NCBI GenBank assembly: GCA_015680685.1
Contig: MNCI01026431.1
Span: 62,001-126,000, forward strand
DNA from: Gnetum montanum
Taxonomy: Eukaryota > Streptophyta > Gnetopsida > Gnetales > Gnetaceae
Length of the DNA: 64,000 nucleotides
Direction: 5' to 3'
Positions 47,692 through 59,700 of the stretch are shown here, piece by piece. Positions within the stretch are counted from its first letter, which is position 1. Each line of letters begins with the position of its first letter. Below the pieces are notes generated by a model. The model was given only the letters and a program-made list of their open reading frames with translations. It did no database searches and had not been told where the DNA came from. The position numbers and the translations under genes were made by a program.

Positions 47692-49852
47692 GAAACAATG
47701 ATGAAAGGGCTGACTCATTCACTATTTGCAATGGGGTAGATGAATCTTGCTTTCACTAATTTTCCAATTCTTGTTATACTACTTTCTTATGCTTAGGATT
47801 AAACTTTCTCTATGTTTGGTGGCATGGATTAACAATTAGATCTATCTATATTTGAGGTTAACAAATTCATGGATCAATGCATGTTATTTCATCATAAGAC
47901 CATGCAAATGTTGTTGGTCATTTATTAACCACTTCCAATAATCTCTTTTTTTTATCTTTATTTAGGATGGTGTTGATGATTATTGGTTTCTTATTATTTA
48001 GAAAAGCATATTCTAGTATTGCTAGTAGGGCTTTTAACTCCAATGGTTCTAGTTCAAACTTATCTAGGATCTTAAGTTGTTTCCATTCAATATCTTCTTC
48101 TTGGCATGAATGTGTATAGGGGTGTTTTCTTCTTAACTATTCCAACTTATTTCTTTCCTTCATGTAGGTGCTTATAATTTGATTTTTTGGTTCCATGTAC
48201 ATTTTGAATTATATTTCTTCATTGGTAACTAGCCATTGAGTGCCCTCTTGTTTGGTGGCTACCACATACAAGCATCTCTACATACACATTTCTTCTACAC
48301 ATCTCTTGCATGCTATGTTTCTTTATTGTTTAACTACTTATATTTTTAGCACACAGTTGCATTCATTATCATTGTATTTGGTACATGGAACTCTATGTCA
48401 TTGAATGTTTCCAACTTCATCCTCCTTGAAAATCTTCGAGGACAAATCTCTGATGCCCAACTTAACATCCACTGTATTAAGTCAAGCTCTTCCCATGATG
48501 ATAGGGAACTGTGCCTTGTTTTTCCCTACATGAATGACTAAGAAACCAACATGATAGGATGAGCCACTAAAGATAGTAATGACATCATCTACCTATCCTA
48601 GTGGGGCCATGATTGACTAGTTTGCAAGCTCTAATCAGATGTTACTTTTCTTCAGTGGAAGAAGATTCCAAGCCTTGTACATGTCTTGTGAAATCAAGTT
48701 CCCTCCTAACCAAAAATTACATAGAACCTTGCATGGTTTATGACCTACTATTTGGAGATATATTAAGGAGCTTCCTTGATCTATTCTTTTTTGGGGCAGT
48801 GCTCCTACCTTTATCTAGTGTATGAAATTTTTGATAAGTATGATAGTGGTTAAGTTTGAATTAGTAGAAAATGGAAGCTTAGTGTTCCTTGAAGGAGTCT
48901 GTGTAGATGGGATTAAAGTAAATGGAGTTCCCATTCTTTGGACCCTTTTTGGACTTGTTCAGAAGAATGGAAATTTCCTAGATTAAGGTTCATTCATGAG
49001 TACCTCTTCTTGCATTTTTATTGCTTTTGGTGTATCCTTCTGATGTGGTTGTAATGATAGCTTCCCTTACATTATTGGTGGTGGCAATGGCGGTAAAGGA
49101 TTGGAAGGTTGACTTGATGGACCAGCTATTGGTTGATGTATGTATAGATTGGAATCCATCCTTGGAGTGGTAGGTCTATAATACTTAGGTGGATAATATT
49201 GTGAAGAAGTATGAACTAAAGCATTTCCTAGAGAGATTGGATGTTGTACATAATATCCATAAGGTTTTGGTTGCCTATATGGATATTCTTTTCTTGGCGG
49301 TGGAATCCCTCATGCTTGGGGTTGTTGCCTTTGTTGCTGGTATTACTCCTATAGTTGAGGATAAGCTCTGCTTGGATAATAAGTTGGCATGAAGGGTTTT
49401 CTAAGATTACCTTGAGGGTAAGATAATCATCTTGGCATCTACTTCTTAACAAATCTTGGGTTGAGTGCATATGCCCTAGACTCTTGAAAGTGGACCATAA
49501 TAGGACAACATCCCTTAGGATGTTCATACTAGCACATCTTACATCCTTCCTTGTCTTATGAACTAGAATCAATACACTTCTCAACTAAAGAAACTTTTTC
49601 TTTTTACTTATAACTCTCTCATTCATAGTCTCTTTTCTTCTTATTATCTTTGCCTTTATTAAGTGCTTGTTTAGTTCTTTCTTCTATGATCTTCAAGGTT
49701 GTAGTGAACTTCTCATCCATCAAGCTCCACATCTTCTCTATCTTTGTTGCTATATCGTAGCTAGTTTTTTGGATGGGTAGATTTTTTTTGTTCCTACTTG
49801 TTGCACATTTGTACATCTAATTTTCTAATTGATAGATTTTAGTTATACTCTT
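47692..49852 (-). pseudogene. gag-pol: element B gag C-terminal half, protease and RT start
   Basis: On the minus strand from 49852: gag helices (TKIEKMWSLMDEKFTTTLKI, about 49700-49760), a zinc-knuckle remnant (EHPKGCCPI, near 49515), a Pro/Gln/Tyr-rich linker, and a protease whose active site has lost Asp-Ser-Gly (about 48680-48730) but keeps IIMGRA (about 48515). A bridge containing LEYAFLNNKKPIIINT (about 47990) is typical of Athila pol. The RT start (RFIYPIANSE, about 47730) continues at 41097 beyond element F. Broken by many stops. The gag N-terminus is cut off by element G. Confidence 0.8.
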
Positions 49853-50640
49853 TGATGAAACACATTTATTGTTGGCCTCGACATCAAGGTATATTCCCCA
49901 AGTTTATAAATACCACACTTGGGCTCTAGTTTTTAGTTAGTTTTATAGTTTTAGTTTTAGTATTTAGTTAGAGTAGTGAAGCTCTTGCCATTTATTTTCC
50001 TCAAAGTTAGAATATATTCTAAGTGCCCATAGAAGGATTCTAAAGTGTGTATAGTTCTTTGTTCGAGTACTAATGTACCTAAGCGTAGCAGTGTGACAAG
50101 AATAAAATGAACTCTTTTGACAATCCTTGCAACATTGAGAATAGCTTAATATTTTCTTTAATGCATTTTACTTTCTTGTTCTATACTTTAATGCATTTGA
50201 TTAAGCAATTTATTTCCAATAGTTAATGAACATGAGCATGACCACTTCAAGCATTCATATAGTACTTGGTAACCTAGCAACGCTTAATGTTTGGTAGCCC
50301 AGTAGTACTATATGTGTCCAAGAAAGTGGGACGGTTATTTGTGTTAGGCTAGCTAGGTAATAGACATTAGTTTTCAATCTACTCTACCCTTATTTTTGTT
50401 GTAGTTGATTACATCCATAAAATATAAAATGACAAAAAATCATATACCTCAATTACACTTAAACCATACCCTTGAGCCTTACAAGTGTAGTTGGGAAGAC
50501 AACAAATGTTTTCAACATCTTTTCACTTCCTAGAGAAACTACTGTACAAGATAACTATAGGTCCATGAAATTTGACTAAATCATGTGTAATGCCTTAGTG
50601 ATTTTTATGGTTGGGCATAGGGGTACTTTACCACTCATCA
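49853..50640 (+). repeat. element G 5' LTR
   Basis: TGATGAAACACA to CCACTCATCA, with TATAAATACC at 49905 and GTGTAGGGG-like end sequence (GGGCATAGGGGTAC). No GATATCG array is present; the promoter side is short. Confidence 0.75.
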
Positions 50641-50660
50641 TTGGCATCGTTGCCTGGGAC
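50641..50660 (+). other. primer-binding site, tRNA-Asp type (G)
   Basis: TTGGCATCGTTGCCTGGGAC directly after the LTR. Confidence 0.8.
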
Positions 50661-50800
50661 CTTTTCATTATTTTGTGCGCTATTTAGGATGTAGTGAAAG
50701 TATTTAAATTGTTGGAATGAACCTGAGAGTCATATCTTATTTCACAATTACTACAACAAATTCTTAGAGCACACTGTGATTTTTATTTGCTAACTGAAAA

Positions 50801-53219
50801 TGTCTTCTTCTCATAGGAGCGCTTCTTCACCCAAGGCTAATGACATTCATTAGACAAAGCCTCAATAGTACTGAATTATATATACCCATCTTGATGAGTA
50901 TGTGCCAAACTTCACCTTCATCCTACACTAGGATGAATAGTTGTAGTGGCATGACATGGAAGGCAACATTATGTTGCCTCCTAATCATGCTGCTCCTGCA
51001 ATGCTCTATCAAATGTTTGCACAATGTGGTCTTCAAAACTACCATGGGAAGTATAATGTAAAAGATGTCGATGCTAGGGATTATCATCCCATTGAAGCAC
51101 AATGCCTATGGGATTGGTAGCTAGAATAGCACTATGAGTTCTCAAAGGGAAAAGGGCTTAATAATCCTCCATTCCTATCATATCAAGAAGCTACTAAAAA
51201 AACCTTCTAGGGGATTTTCCATACAATGACGCTCCTCTCTTTGACTTCAGCAATGGAGGTTAAAACCAGAATCTGCACTCCATAGTTCACAATCCTGATT
51301 CTAGTAACAAGGGATCCAATGACAAAGAAGGATCCAAAGGTGTAAGTCAAGACAGGGATGCTAACAAAAAGCATGATCATGATCATGGTTGTGATTGTTG
51401 AAGAGATAGTAGTAGGCATCATGATGGTGCTGATTCTCCTTCCTTTTCCCCTTCATCGTCATCTTCTTCTTCTGGCTTCAACTGTAACTGCAGAAGGTGA
51501 GATCATGATGGAGGTGATCGAAATAAGCACAATGACTGACGATACCAAAATAACCAAAGGGACCATTAGAATAGACAAGATCAAGGGCACAAACATTCAA
51601 GAGAGGCACATCGCCATGAACAAAGGGGTAGTAGAGGGCATCGTAGGCACCATGATCAAGGCCTCAATGAGCCTCTATTTGCTACTTGAAGTATGCTTAA
51701 CATCACAAAGGTAGTCAGAATCCCAACAACACATGTGAAAGATAGTCAGATAAAATGATTAGATATGAATAATATTCCTCAATTTGAAGGAGGATATAAC
51801 TCTAATTTGTAGGATCAACTTTAAGCTTTTCAAGATGCATGTGCCTTGCAAAACATAGAGAATGAGTGGTAAAAATTAAAGTTGTTTTCAAGGACACTCA
51901 TCAAAGAAGGAACTAGTACCAGTCCTTAGAACTGAAATTTATCAAATGATGGAGTACCATGGTTGAGATGTTCAATGATAAGTATCAAACGTACTCTAGA
52001 GTGTCCAACTTAAGGAAGCAAATTCAAGGGTGGAAACAAGAAACACATGAACCCTTTGATGCCACCATTGGCTAATACTATACCTTGATGCACAAATGAC
52101 CTAGACATGGTTATTCTTAATTGGCTCAACTTCACCACATTGTGGATAGGCTTTATAGTGAAATGAGGAAAACCCTTGGTGTCTATGCCCAAGGGAAATT
52201 GTTAGAACTAACTACCATAAGGTACAAAGGTTAATAAAGCAAGTCATCAAAGGGGAGGATGAACTAAGAAAAAGATAAAGTATAGAGGAGTATAACTATG
52301 ATCCTTCCTTCTACAAGAGGGAGGTTCGATTTTGCGATAGTGAGGAAAAATGCATATTTGATGAGGGAATGCATAAGAAAGCCTCGCCACTTCAATAATT
52401 CCCATATGAACTTACGACCAAGGTTGATTAGTTAAGGGACTCCATGGATAGTAGATTTTAAGCTTTCCTTAAAATTGCTGAAGAGTCCAAAGAACAAGTT
52501 AGTGATCATGAGAGCAGGAGGTACAAGGAAGTTGAACATGCATATTACAAAGGTAAGGGTAAAATTGATACAATAGAAGAGGTTGTGGACAATGAATTGG
52601 ATTATGATCATGGATGTGACATCTGTCAACATGAACATCCTAAGGGATGCTACCTCGTTGTGTCACGTCTTCAAGAGTCTAGGGTGTATGCCTTGCATCC
52701 ATGACTTACACAAAGGCAAACATCTAAAAGGTTGCCTTATTCTCAAGGAAATATTAGGTAGTTTCCCCAACAACCACTGTATTATCCAAGTGGAGCTCCA
52801 CTACAACCGTATGAACAATACCAACAACGGTAGCAACCACAATTATGGGTGTTTGCACCACCAAGGCAACAGTACCCTTACCAATAGCTTGATCCATATG
52901 GTTACCATGTTCAGCAACTCATGTCTCCACATGAAAGAAGGAATGCCACCTCCTATCCTTATGCTCCTCCTATCCCTACAGATACTCCTCCTCCATTTGC
53001 ATAGCTACCACCTACTCCTCCTGTGCAGGGTGAATTGCTTGCTCAACTACAATAACACAATGCTACGATGGTAATTAATTTGCAATCCAATCATCAATTA
53101 GAGGGGTTGAATGCCTGATCAAAGAAAAGACCTTTCTTTTGACCCCATAGTCCACTGAAGCCTGCACCTACACTTGCGGTTGATAACCCTCCTCTTACCT
53201 CTTCCTCCATATCAGATTT
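50801..53219 (+). pseudogene. gag: element G gag (degenerate, truncated by H)
   Basis: Start MSSSHRSAS, parallel to D and F. A His/Asp-rich stretch (about 51350-51660), the gag core (DMNNIPQFEGGYNS, about 51760; MFNDKYQTYSRVSNLRKQ, about 51970), helices, and a zinc knuckle CDICQHEHPKGC (about 52615) follow, then a Pro/Tyr/Gln-rich linker to the H insertion. The protease is not reached. Multiple stops. Confidence 0.75.
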
Positions 53220-54194
53220 TGATGAGCGGCAAGCTACCCCTATGCTCAACCATATGAATACGAGCGTTTCACACATGATCTGGTTGAATTCCAAGGACTA
53301 AGTGCTTATGCACCCTTGTGGAACAAGGACGAGTTGGTTGATCGTTATCTTCTCAAGCTTACCTGTATGTCACGATTTTATGGTTAAGTAAGCTTGAGGC
53401 ATATGATTTTTATAGCTTGTATGTTTTTATGTCCTACGCTAGTAGGGAAGGAGAGAGATAACTAGGTGGCTAATTTAACTTAACTACTCATTAACTAAGT
53501 TCTAACTAATCCTAATACCAACATCCGTTCCCACTTTCTATACACATCCTGAACCAGTGCAACACTGCTAGGATTACCAAATGCTAATCGTTACGGGGTT
53601 ACCAAGCATTACACACATGCTCGAAGTGGTCGTGCTTGTGTAATTTAATGATTTGCTTAATTGATCAAAATGAATTACTGTGCTAATAATAGAAATGTAA
53701 AGTGCATAAAATAAAATAAATGCATAAGAAAATAAAATCAAAGAAATGGATAAGAAAACAAATCTCAAGTGTTACAAGGATGAATCAAAGAGGTAGTCTT
53801 TATTGTCGTACACAAGGTGTGCTCAAGTACACAATGCTCGAATAAAGATCTATCCACACTTAGAACTCTTACTACGGGCACTTGGAAAATGCATTAACTT
53901 TCAAATAGACTACAAGAGTTTCGCTATTGGATTGCTAAAAGACTTATTTTTCAATTGTGCCTGGGCACTGTATTTATAGGCTTGGGAGCAACTACTCTAA
54001 TAATTAGAGTAACCACTCTAATAATTAGAATAAACTACTAGAGTAACTACTCTAATAATTAGAATAAACTGCTAGAGTAATTACTCTAATAATTAAAATA
54101 AATTACTAGAATAACTACTATAATAATTAGCATAAACTGCTAGAGTAATTGCTCTAATAATTAGAATAAACTGCTAGAGTAACCGCTCTCATCA
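53220..54194 (-). repeat. element H 3' LTR
   Basis: TGATGAGCGGCAAGCTACC to CTCTCATCA in plus coordinates, then TACCCCCATGATTG (reversed polypurine tract). A reversed TATA (TATTTATAGG, 53971) adjoins the 34-bp repeats. Confidence 0.85.
53989..54190 (-). repeat. 34-bp tandem repeat in the LTR promoter region (H)
   Basis: About five full units of 34 bp plus partial ends, built on ACTCTAATAATTAG and AAACTGCTAGAG. It occupies the place where D and F carry GATATCG repeats, directly upstream of the TATA box on the minus strand. Confidence 0.8.
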
Positions 54195-54945
54195 TACCCC
54201 CATGATTGAATGAAAACTTGTCCTCGAGTTCCTTACAAAATATTAGGAAGGTTTGGGATTATTAACTAATTGACAACTGATAGTGGAATGGGATGATAGA
54301 CTCAACATGCCTAGTGAAGGGATCAATAAGCATATTACAACATTAGTGTTCATGACCATTGTGGTGAACACTCATACATAAATGACATCCAAGCCTTTAT
54401 TTGGTTGCTTGTAGAGAAAGAAAGAGAAAGAAAATGAAGTGTGTTGCTGCCAATGCTGAGATTGCGCCTTCCATTGTTTATCCATAGCCATGCCACCAAA
54501 CTTGCTCCTTTTGTAAATGCTCCAATTCTGGTCCATCTTAAGTGCTTTCTCCAAGTCTAGTGCATTGTTTGTATGATCGCCATCTGCACACACAACACAA
54601 TCACAAATGAGCAAGGATAGATAATCCACAATGCAATTGATACCTTGCCTCAATATGAAGTGCATTGGCTGAGTTGTGGTTATGGTAGAAATTGGTTCGA
54701 AGATTTATCATTGGCAACTACCCAAGGTGTAGCGGTTAGTTAATTAGTAAATAGAAAAAATTGAAAAATTTGTGCCAGGAACCCCACAACTAAGAGAAAA
54801 CCTCTGGCAGCTATAAGATGGAAAAATATGAGAAACAAGAAAGATGAAAAATATCAACAGCAATGCCAATAAAATGGATGTCATGGATGGGGATGAAATA
54901 AGAAATGATTGATTGCAAGAAATTGAAACATCGTAGAAATCGTGA
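54195..54945 (-). other. element H internal non-coding region with intron cassette
   Basis: Reversed counterpart of 46150-46870 in F. The intron-like cassette is 54584-54721 (138 nt): donor GTAGTT, acceptor GTGTGTGCAG directly before ATGG. No ORF supported. Confidence 0.6.
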
Positions 54946-56521
54946 ATCGGCCTAAGGCGAAGATTCATGATTTGGGCGAAAGTTCACAGCAAAATTCCAG
55001 AAGGCAGAATGAGGCTAAGCAAGGCGAAACGGCACCTAGCATCAAGTCTCTAAGTTCCTTACAGATCCCAAATTTTACTATGTTCTCCGTCTTTATGCTA
55101 CATTACGCAACATTGCGTAATGATGCTTAGCGTAAGACGACTTAATATAATCTGACATCAGAAGGCGACTTACTTTAGCAAATTTGGTGAACCTTAAGAC
55201 CCGAGCAGCGTAATGTGCAACTTCTCGCATATCCTGTTAAGTCTTTTGTCCGGGGTTAGATTTACGCTCTGCTACACAAGGCAGCGTAATGAGCTTCAAA
55301 AAGGTCAAAGGGAAAGTCCAACGAAAGTGTGATAGATCGGCTCCTTTCTTTTTGCAGATTGACACTTTACGCTAGTTACGCTACGCAGCGTACATCAGCG
55401 TAATTTATCGTCGAGTTGATCATTTTTTACGCTTCACTACGCTTTGCTGCGTAAATGAGCGTAAAACAGCTTGACTCATTATTTCCATGCCTTGTTACGC
55501 TCCGCCACGCAACATAGCGTATACAAATGTAACACAGCATAAAGCCGACTAAAGCAGTTACGCATTTGCTATCCATACGCGTAATACATTGATGAGCGTA
55601 TTGTGCGTAATCATGAAGCTGCTTCGGCAAAAGTGCAGACAACGCATGTTGCAATCTGATGCGACATAGCCAATTCGTCAAGTTAGCGGTATCCGGAAAG
55701 TTAGGGACACATGTCATCAAGGCCATGCCTTTTCTGTATGTTGTCAAACTTATAAATACCCTAGTTGACAAAGAAAATAGGGACTTTTAAAAAACTTTTT
55801 CAGAGCAGCAGTTAGCATCTTCAACTTTTGACAGTTATCATCTTTGAGCAGAAGCGAGAGACATTCTTCGAGCATTGGCAGCAGGAGCGATCATACCTTT
55901 TGGCGAAAATATAGTTCTCCCATCGGTGACACTTGGTAGTTTCGAGCAGAGACTACCCAAAGCGAAGAAGATAGCAGAGATCGAGAGATCATCTGGAAAG
56001 GTTGGCAAGATCTATTGATCAGATATAGTTGGTTGATAGGCATCTGAGCTTGACCTTCCTTGCGCTCCGTCTTTGGCTCACGAGGTAGACTAAGCTCCAT
56101 TCTGCACTCCTTATTGAACAGTTTTTCTTATTATTTTGTGTATGTTTCGCACAAGATAATCGAAATATTCTCATTGTAACTTTGTGTACAAAATACTCAA
56201 TTTTTTGGGTCAAAGTACAGATCTTGAAATCACGCATTTCTCTTGAATCCAATTCTCTTTTATCGCGTTAACATTGTCATTGTTGCGATTTATCTACATC
56301 GTTTTCCTCTCCTTTCGTGGTTTATCAAATCAAATCGTTCCATGAAGCACTTATAATCTTAGTCAATTTACTGATTTAGTAAGTTCCTGTCTGATCGACA
56401 AGACTGTTCAGGGCACTACGGATTCGTTTTCTCCAGCACAGCCCTCGCACGGATCCGTGGTTAAGACTGTGTACACGGATTTTGTTTGGTATTCCAGCTA
56501 CCAACATTTTTCGTCGTTACA
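54945..56521 (+). repeat. element I 5' LTR
   Basis: The right end TCGTTACA precedes the primer site. TATAAATACC at 55751 is the likely promoter, so transcription should begin near 55780. Upstream, about 55080-55630 is packed with TTACGC/GCGTAA motifs. The left end is placed only where similarity to element H stops. Confidence 0.65.
55080..55630 (+). promoter_or_regulatory. dense TTACGC/GCGTAA motif field in the promoter half of the element I LTR
   Basis: Roughly two dozen TACGC or GCGTA cores occur in both orientations, many paired as short palindromes (for example ACGCTACGCAGCGT near 55380). They recur at 60600-60750 and 63598-63650 in the same element. I infer a cis-regulatory field. Confidence 0.55.
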
Positions 56522-56527
56522 GTTTTC

Positions 56528-56546
56528 TGGCGTTAGAAGGAGGGCC
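56528..56546 (+). other. candidate primer-binding site (element I)
   Basis: TGGCGTTAGAAGGAGGGCC lies six bases after the LTR end, in the usual position. It does not match the tRNA-Asp complement used by the other elements. I could not assign the tRNA. Confidence 0.5.
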
Positions 56547-56773
56547 TAGGCTCCGATTCGTATTTTTACGGGTAGCCCTGTTAGCGATCTACACCTGCAT
56601 CACCAAAAGCGTGAACGTAATACCTCTAGGGAAGTTTACGAAACATCGTGCGGTGTAGATCGGTCACAGTAATGATTCCTTTGGAATCCTACAGGGTAGA
56701 AAGCCTAATAGCAATCTTTTTTGTTCATCGCCTGTTAGATCTAGTCATTTGTTGCCATTAACCTACTAGATCA

Positions 56774-59700
56774 ATGGATTCCGCATCCACAACCACATCC
56801 GCCATGATTGCCATTGACTCGGGTGCCACATCTGTGAACCCCATCGCCGTCACCAGACCAGCTTTTAGTGTAGCAGGACCTCAGGGACCGTCGCATTAGT
56901 CATTGAGACTGCAGGGAAAAGATCCTATTTTCACCATCATGATGCCTGAGGAATATAACTTTATTTGCGTCAAGATCTAGGTAAAGCTTGCTCTCAGCCA
57001 AGCCGAAATCGAGGCGAAACAAAATTTTGAGATGATCCACCGAGGGGGTCAGGATTTTACCCCAACAGCCTATGACATCATTCCTTTAACAGACCATTAC
57101 CATGAAATTATAATGTAGTTGGTCATGGCTAAGAGCCAAGCTATGCGGGCTATGCTGGAGCCCCAGAATGGGGAGGAAGAGGATGATGAATTTGCAGCCC
57201 AGTCTGAACATTCATATCACACTCTTAGTCCTCATACCTACATAAATCCCTTATTCACTCTCAACAGAGAAGCTGCCCATCTTAATACCGCCATGACCAC
57301 CCAAACCCATGTTCCTGTCGTCCCACAAGCCACTACGCAGCCATCTGGGCTGCAAGTGCAAATACCCCAAAATAACATGGGGGCGGTCTCATCACCACGT
57401 GTGCTCAGCATTCCGTCGGTGGTTCCAGCATCCACCGTGCCCCATTTCATCCCTCAGATTCAACCCCATCCCACATTTACAACTCGCCCGATGCAGACTT
57501 TACCACTGCCGCCCCCTCCAACCCAACAGATCACCGCCGTCGTTCAGCCACAGATATCTGTCCAACAGCCTACCGTGAGTCAGTGGACCATTCCCGCGGC
57601 ACAATATAACTAGTCTGCGGTATATGGTGTGCAACCCTCAGTTGCACTCATAACTCATATGCCGCAGATGGTCCCACAATATCCTTATCCTTATCTCGTG
57701 CAGCCGGCGGCGGCTAATCTCTCTTCTCAAACCGGTGGATGGTGGTCCTCATAGGCACCCTTGTCTGCAGGGATCCCGGCCCCGCCATCTGCCAGCCAAA
57801 CTATTCCTTCATTTCCACTCCCTGGCACCGCTCTCCTAGTTCAACCTCCTATGCCTTCTGCGCAAACATCTTCATCGACAGGCTTAGATTAGGCTTTCTT
57901 GCTTATTTAGATCCTCATCGAGGAGGTTCAACGCCTTAAGGCCACTGGTTCAGATGCTATTCAGATCATGGACTTCTATCAAGATGATCCTATTAGTCCA
58001 ACGGTCCCCATGCTGTCGTTGCCCCCAGGAATGTCCTTACCTCATTTTACCAAGTATAATGGGGAGGGAGATCCTAATGCTCATTTGGTCACCTTAAGAT
58101 CCGAATCCTTGTTGCTACAACAGTGGCCTCACACGATTATCCGCGTCTTTGCTATGTCTTTGATAGGGAAAGCTTTGGATTGGTATTGAGCCCTCCCTCG
58201 CTCTTCCATCTCAACCTTGGAAGAGCTTTTGACACAATTCGTGACCCACTTTAAATACAACTTAAAGTTGGAAGTCACGTTGGATCAACTCATGGGAGTG
58301 AAACAAGACCCGCTCAAACCAGTCCAAAAGTTCATACAGTGTTGGAGTGCTACTTTGAATGAAATCCGTGAGCCAATTGCGGAGCCACACTTACTGGCCA
58401 TCTTCAAAGGAGTAGTCAATGACTTTATCAAGTCTAAGCTGTATTACCTTTCCCCTAACTCCTTACATCAGGCCTTCGCTCAAACTAAAAGCATCCAAGA
58501 TGCTGCGGAGGCCAGCAAAGACCCGGCGTATGTCACCTACAAAAATGCTCACAACAAGGGCAAGGACAAAGGTAAAGTGACGACAACGATAGTAGCTGCG
58601 TTGGCTGAGAGCATAAAGAACAAGAACAAGAAGGCACCTACAGCACCTCTTGAGATCACGTCTAGTGCAGGCAGCACCAGCCAAGACACAGCTGCCCCTG
58701 AAAAGCCTTCCCAGCCAAAACCAAACTTTGAGCGTAAGGATCGCTCAAAGTATACAGCCCTGCCTGTAAAACACTCAGAACCATTGTTAGGGGTAGGATA
58801 CATTCAGCCTAAACAGGTATCCGAAGAAGCTCTGAAGCGTCATAGATGCCATTGTGAACTGCTGACGAATCCTTCTTTAGCCCTACCTGATGAACCACCA
58901 GTTTCGAGGTCTTCTAGGCTGGATCGTTTCTGTGACTACCACCAGTTGTGTGGTCACGATATAGATTACTGCTGGGCATTAAAAGATGATATTCAACGCA
59001 TGATTGACGATGGCTCACTCAAACTAGACGGTAGTAGTCCGACGCGTCTAGAAAACCAAGCGTTGCACGTGTATAAGGATCCGTTGAATGCAAACAACGC
59101 ACCCTATACAATCAACGTGGTGAGTACGGATAGTGAGAGGAAAGTACTGCCCAAATAACCTTTTGTTTTGCGTGTACCTACCAACTCACAAAAGGGGGCA
59201 AACTTTTTATCGACAGCTAGTGGTGTCTCGAGGCCACCCTTCATCATCCGGGCGCCTTCCCTAGAGTTGACTTAGCCTCCCGGTAACTATAAATTCGCGG
59301 CCATGTCCACATCCACACCTAAGACGCCTTTTCTTCTCAGGGTGTCAAAATCACCGGCTGTCCCTTTTACACAGGGGCAGGCTTCTAACACAAGTCACCA
59401 ACCATCACCCAATAAACAGAAGGAAGGGGATGCGTCTAGTAATGCAGCAAAGAATCACCTTACGCTAGGCTTCGCTAGGCCCACGCCTTTGGCCTCTGTC
59501 CCTGCGTCTATGCCTTCTGGGCAAGACAAGGGTACAGAAACGCAATCACCGCCCCTTCACAAGAAAAAGAAAAATCCCCCAACTGACGTTGTTCCGCCCA
59601 AAGAGATCCATCTCTTAGGGCGAATTGAAGAAGACAAAGGGGACAAATAAGCCAGTAAAGAACGGGATCTTCTCGACGTGTTTACGTAGGTCAAACAGGC

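Larger units (their letters stand above)
11579..49852 (-). mobile_element. element B: formerly autonomous Athila-like element, split by C, E, F and G
   Basis: On the minus strand the order is partial gag and protease (49852-48400), RT, RNase H, integrase (to about 33600), a non-coding region (33529-32043), ORF-X (15430-12675) and the 3' LTR (12472-11579). Reading frames resume across each insertion: RT on both sides of F, integrase on both sides of E. It is the only element here with pol, so its relatives are the obvious enzyme source for A, C, D and F. The N-terminus of gag and the 5' LTR should lie beyond position 64000, past G, H and I. Every domain has stops; the RT core reads FMDN instead of FMDD. 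Confidence 0.85.
49853..53219 (+). mobile_element. element G: Athila-like element, 5' part, interrupted by H
   Basis: LTR, tRNA-Asp primer site and gag are visible; the rest is displaced by H at 53220 and should continue beyond the window. It sits inside the gag of B. Its LTR matches D and F only in the second half, so it is a separate subfamily. Confidence 0.75.
53220..54945 (-). mobile_element. element H: 3' part of an Athila-like element, interrupted by I
   Basis: A 3' LTR (53220-54194) is followed, on the minus strand reading upstream, by the polypurine tract and a non-coding region matching D and F. Similarity fades at about 54930-54945 where element I begins. The presumed duplication is GATTT (53215-53219); its partner is out of the window. 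Confidence 0.75.

Noticed and set aside
53989-54190. 34-bp repeats as a CRISPR array
   Set aside because: The units are contiguous, without unique spacers, and lie in a plant LTR.
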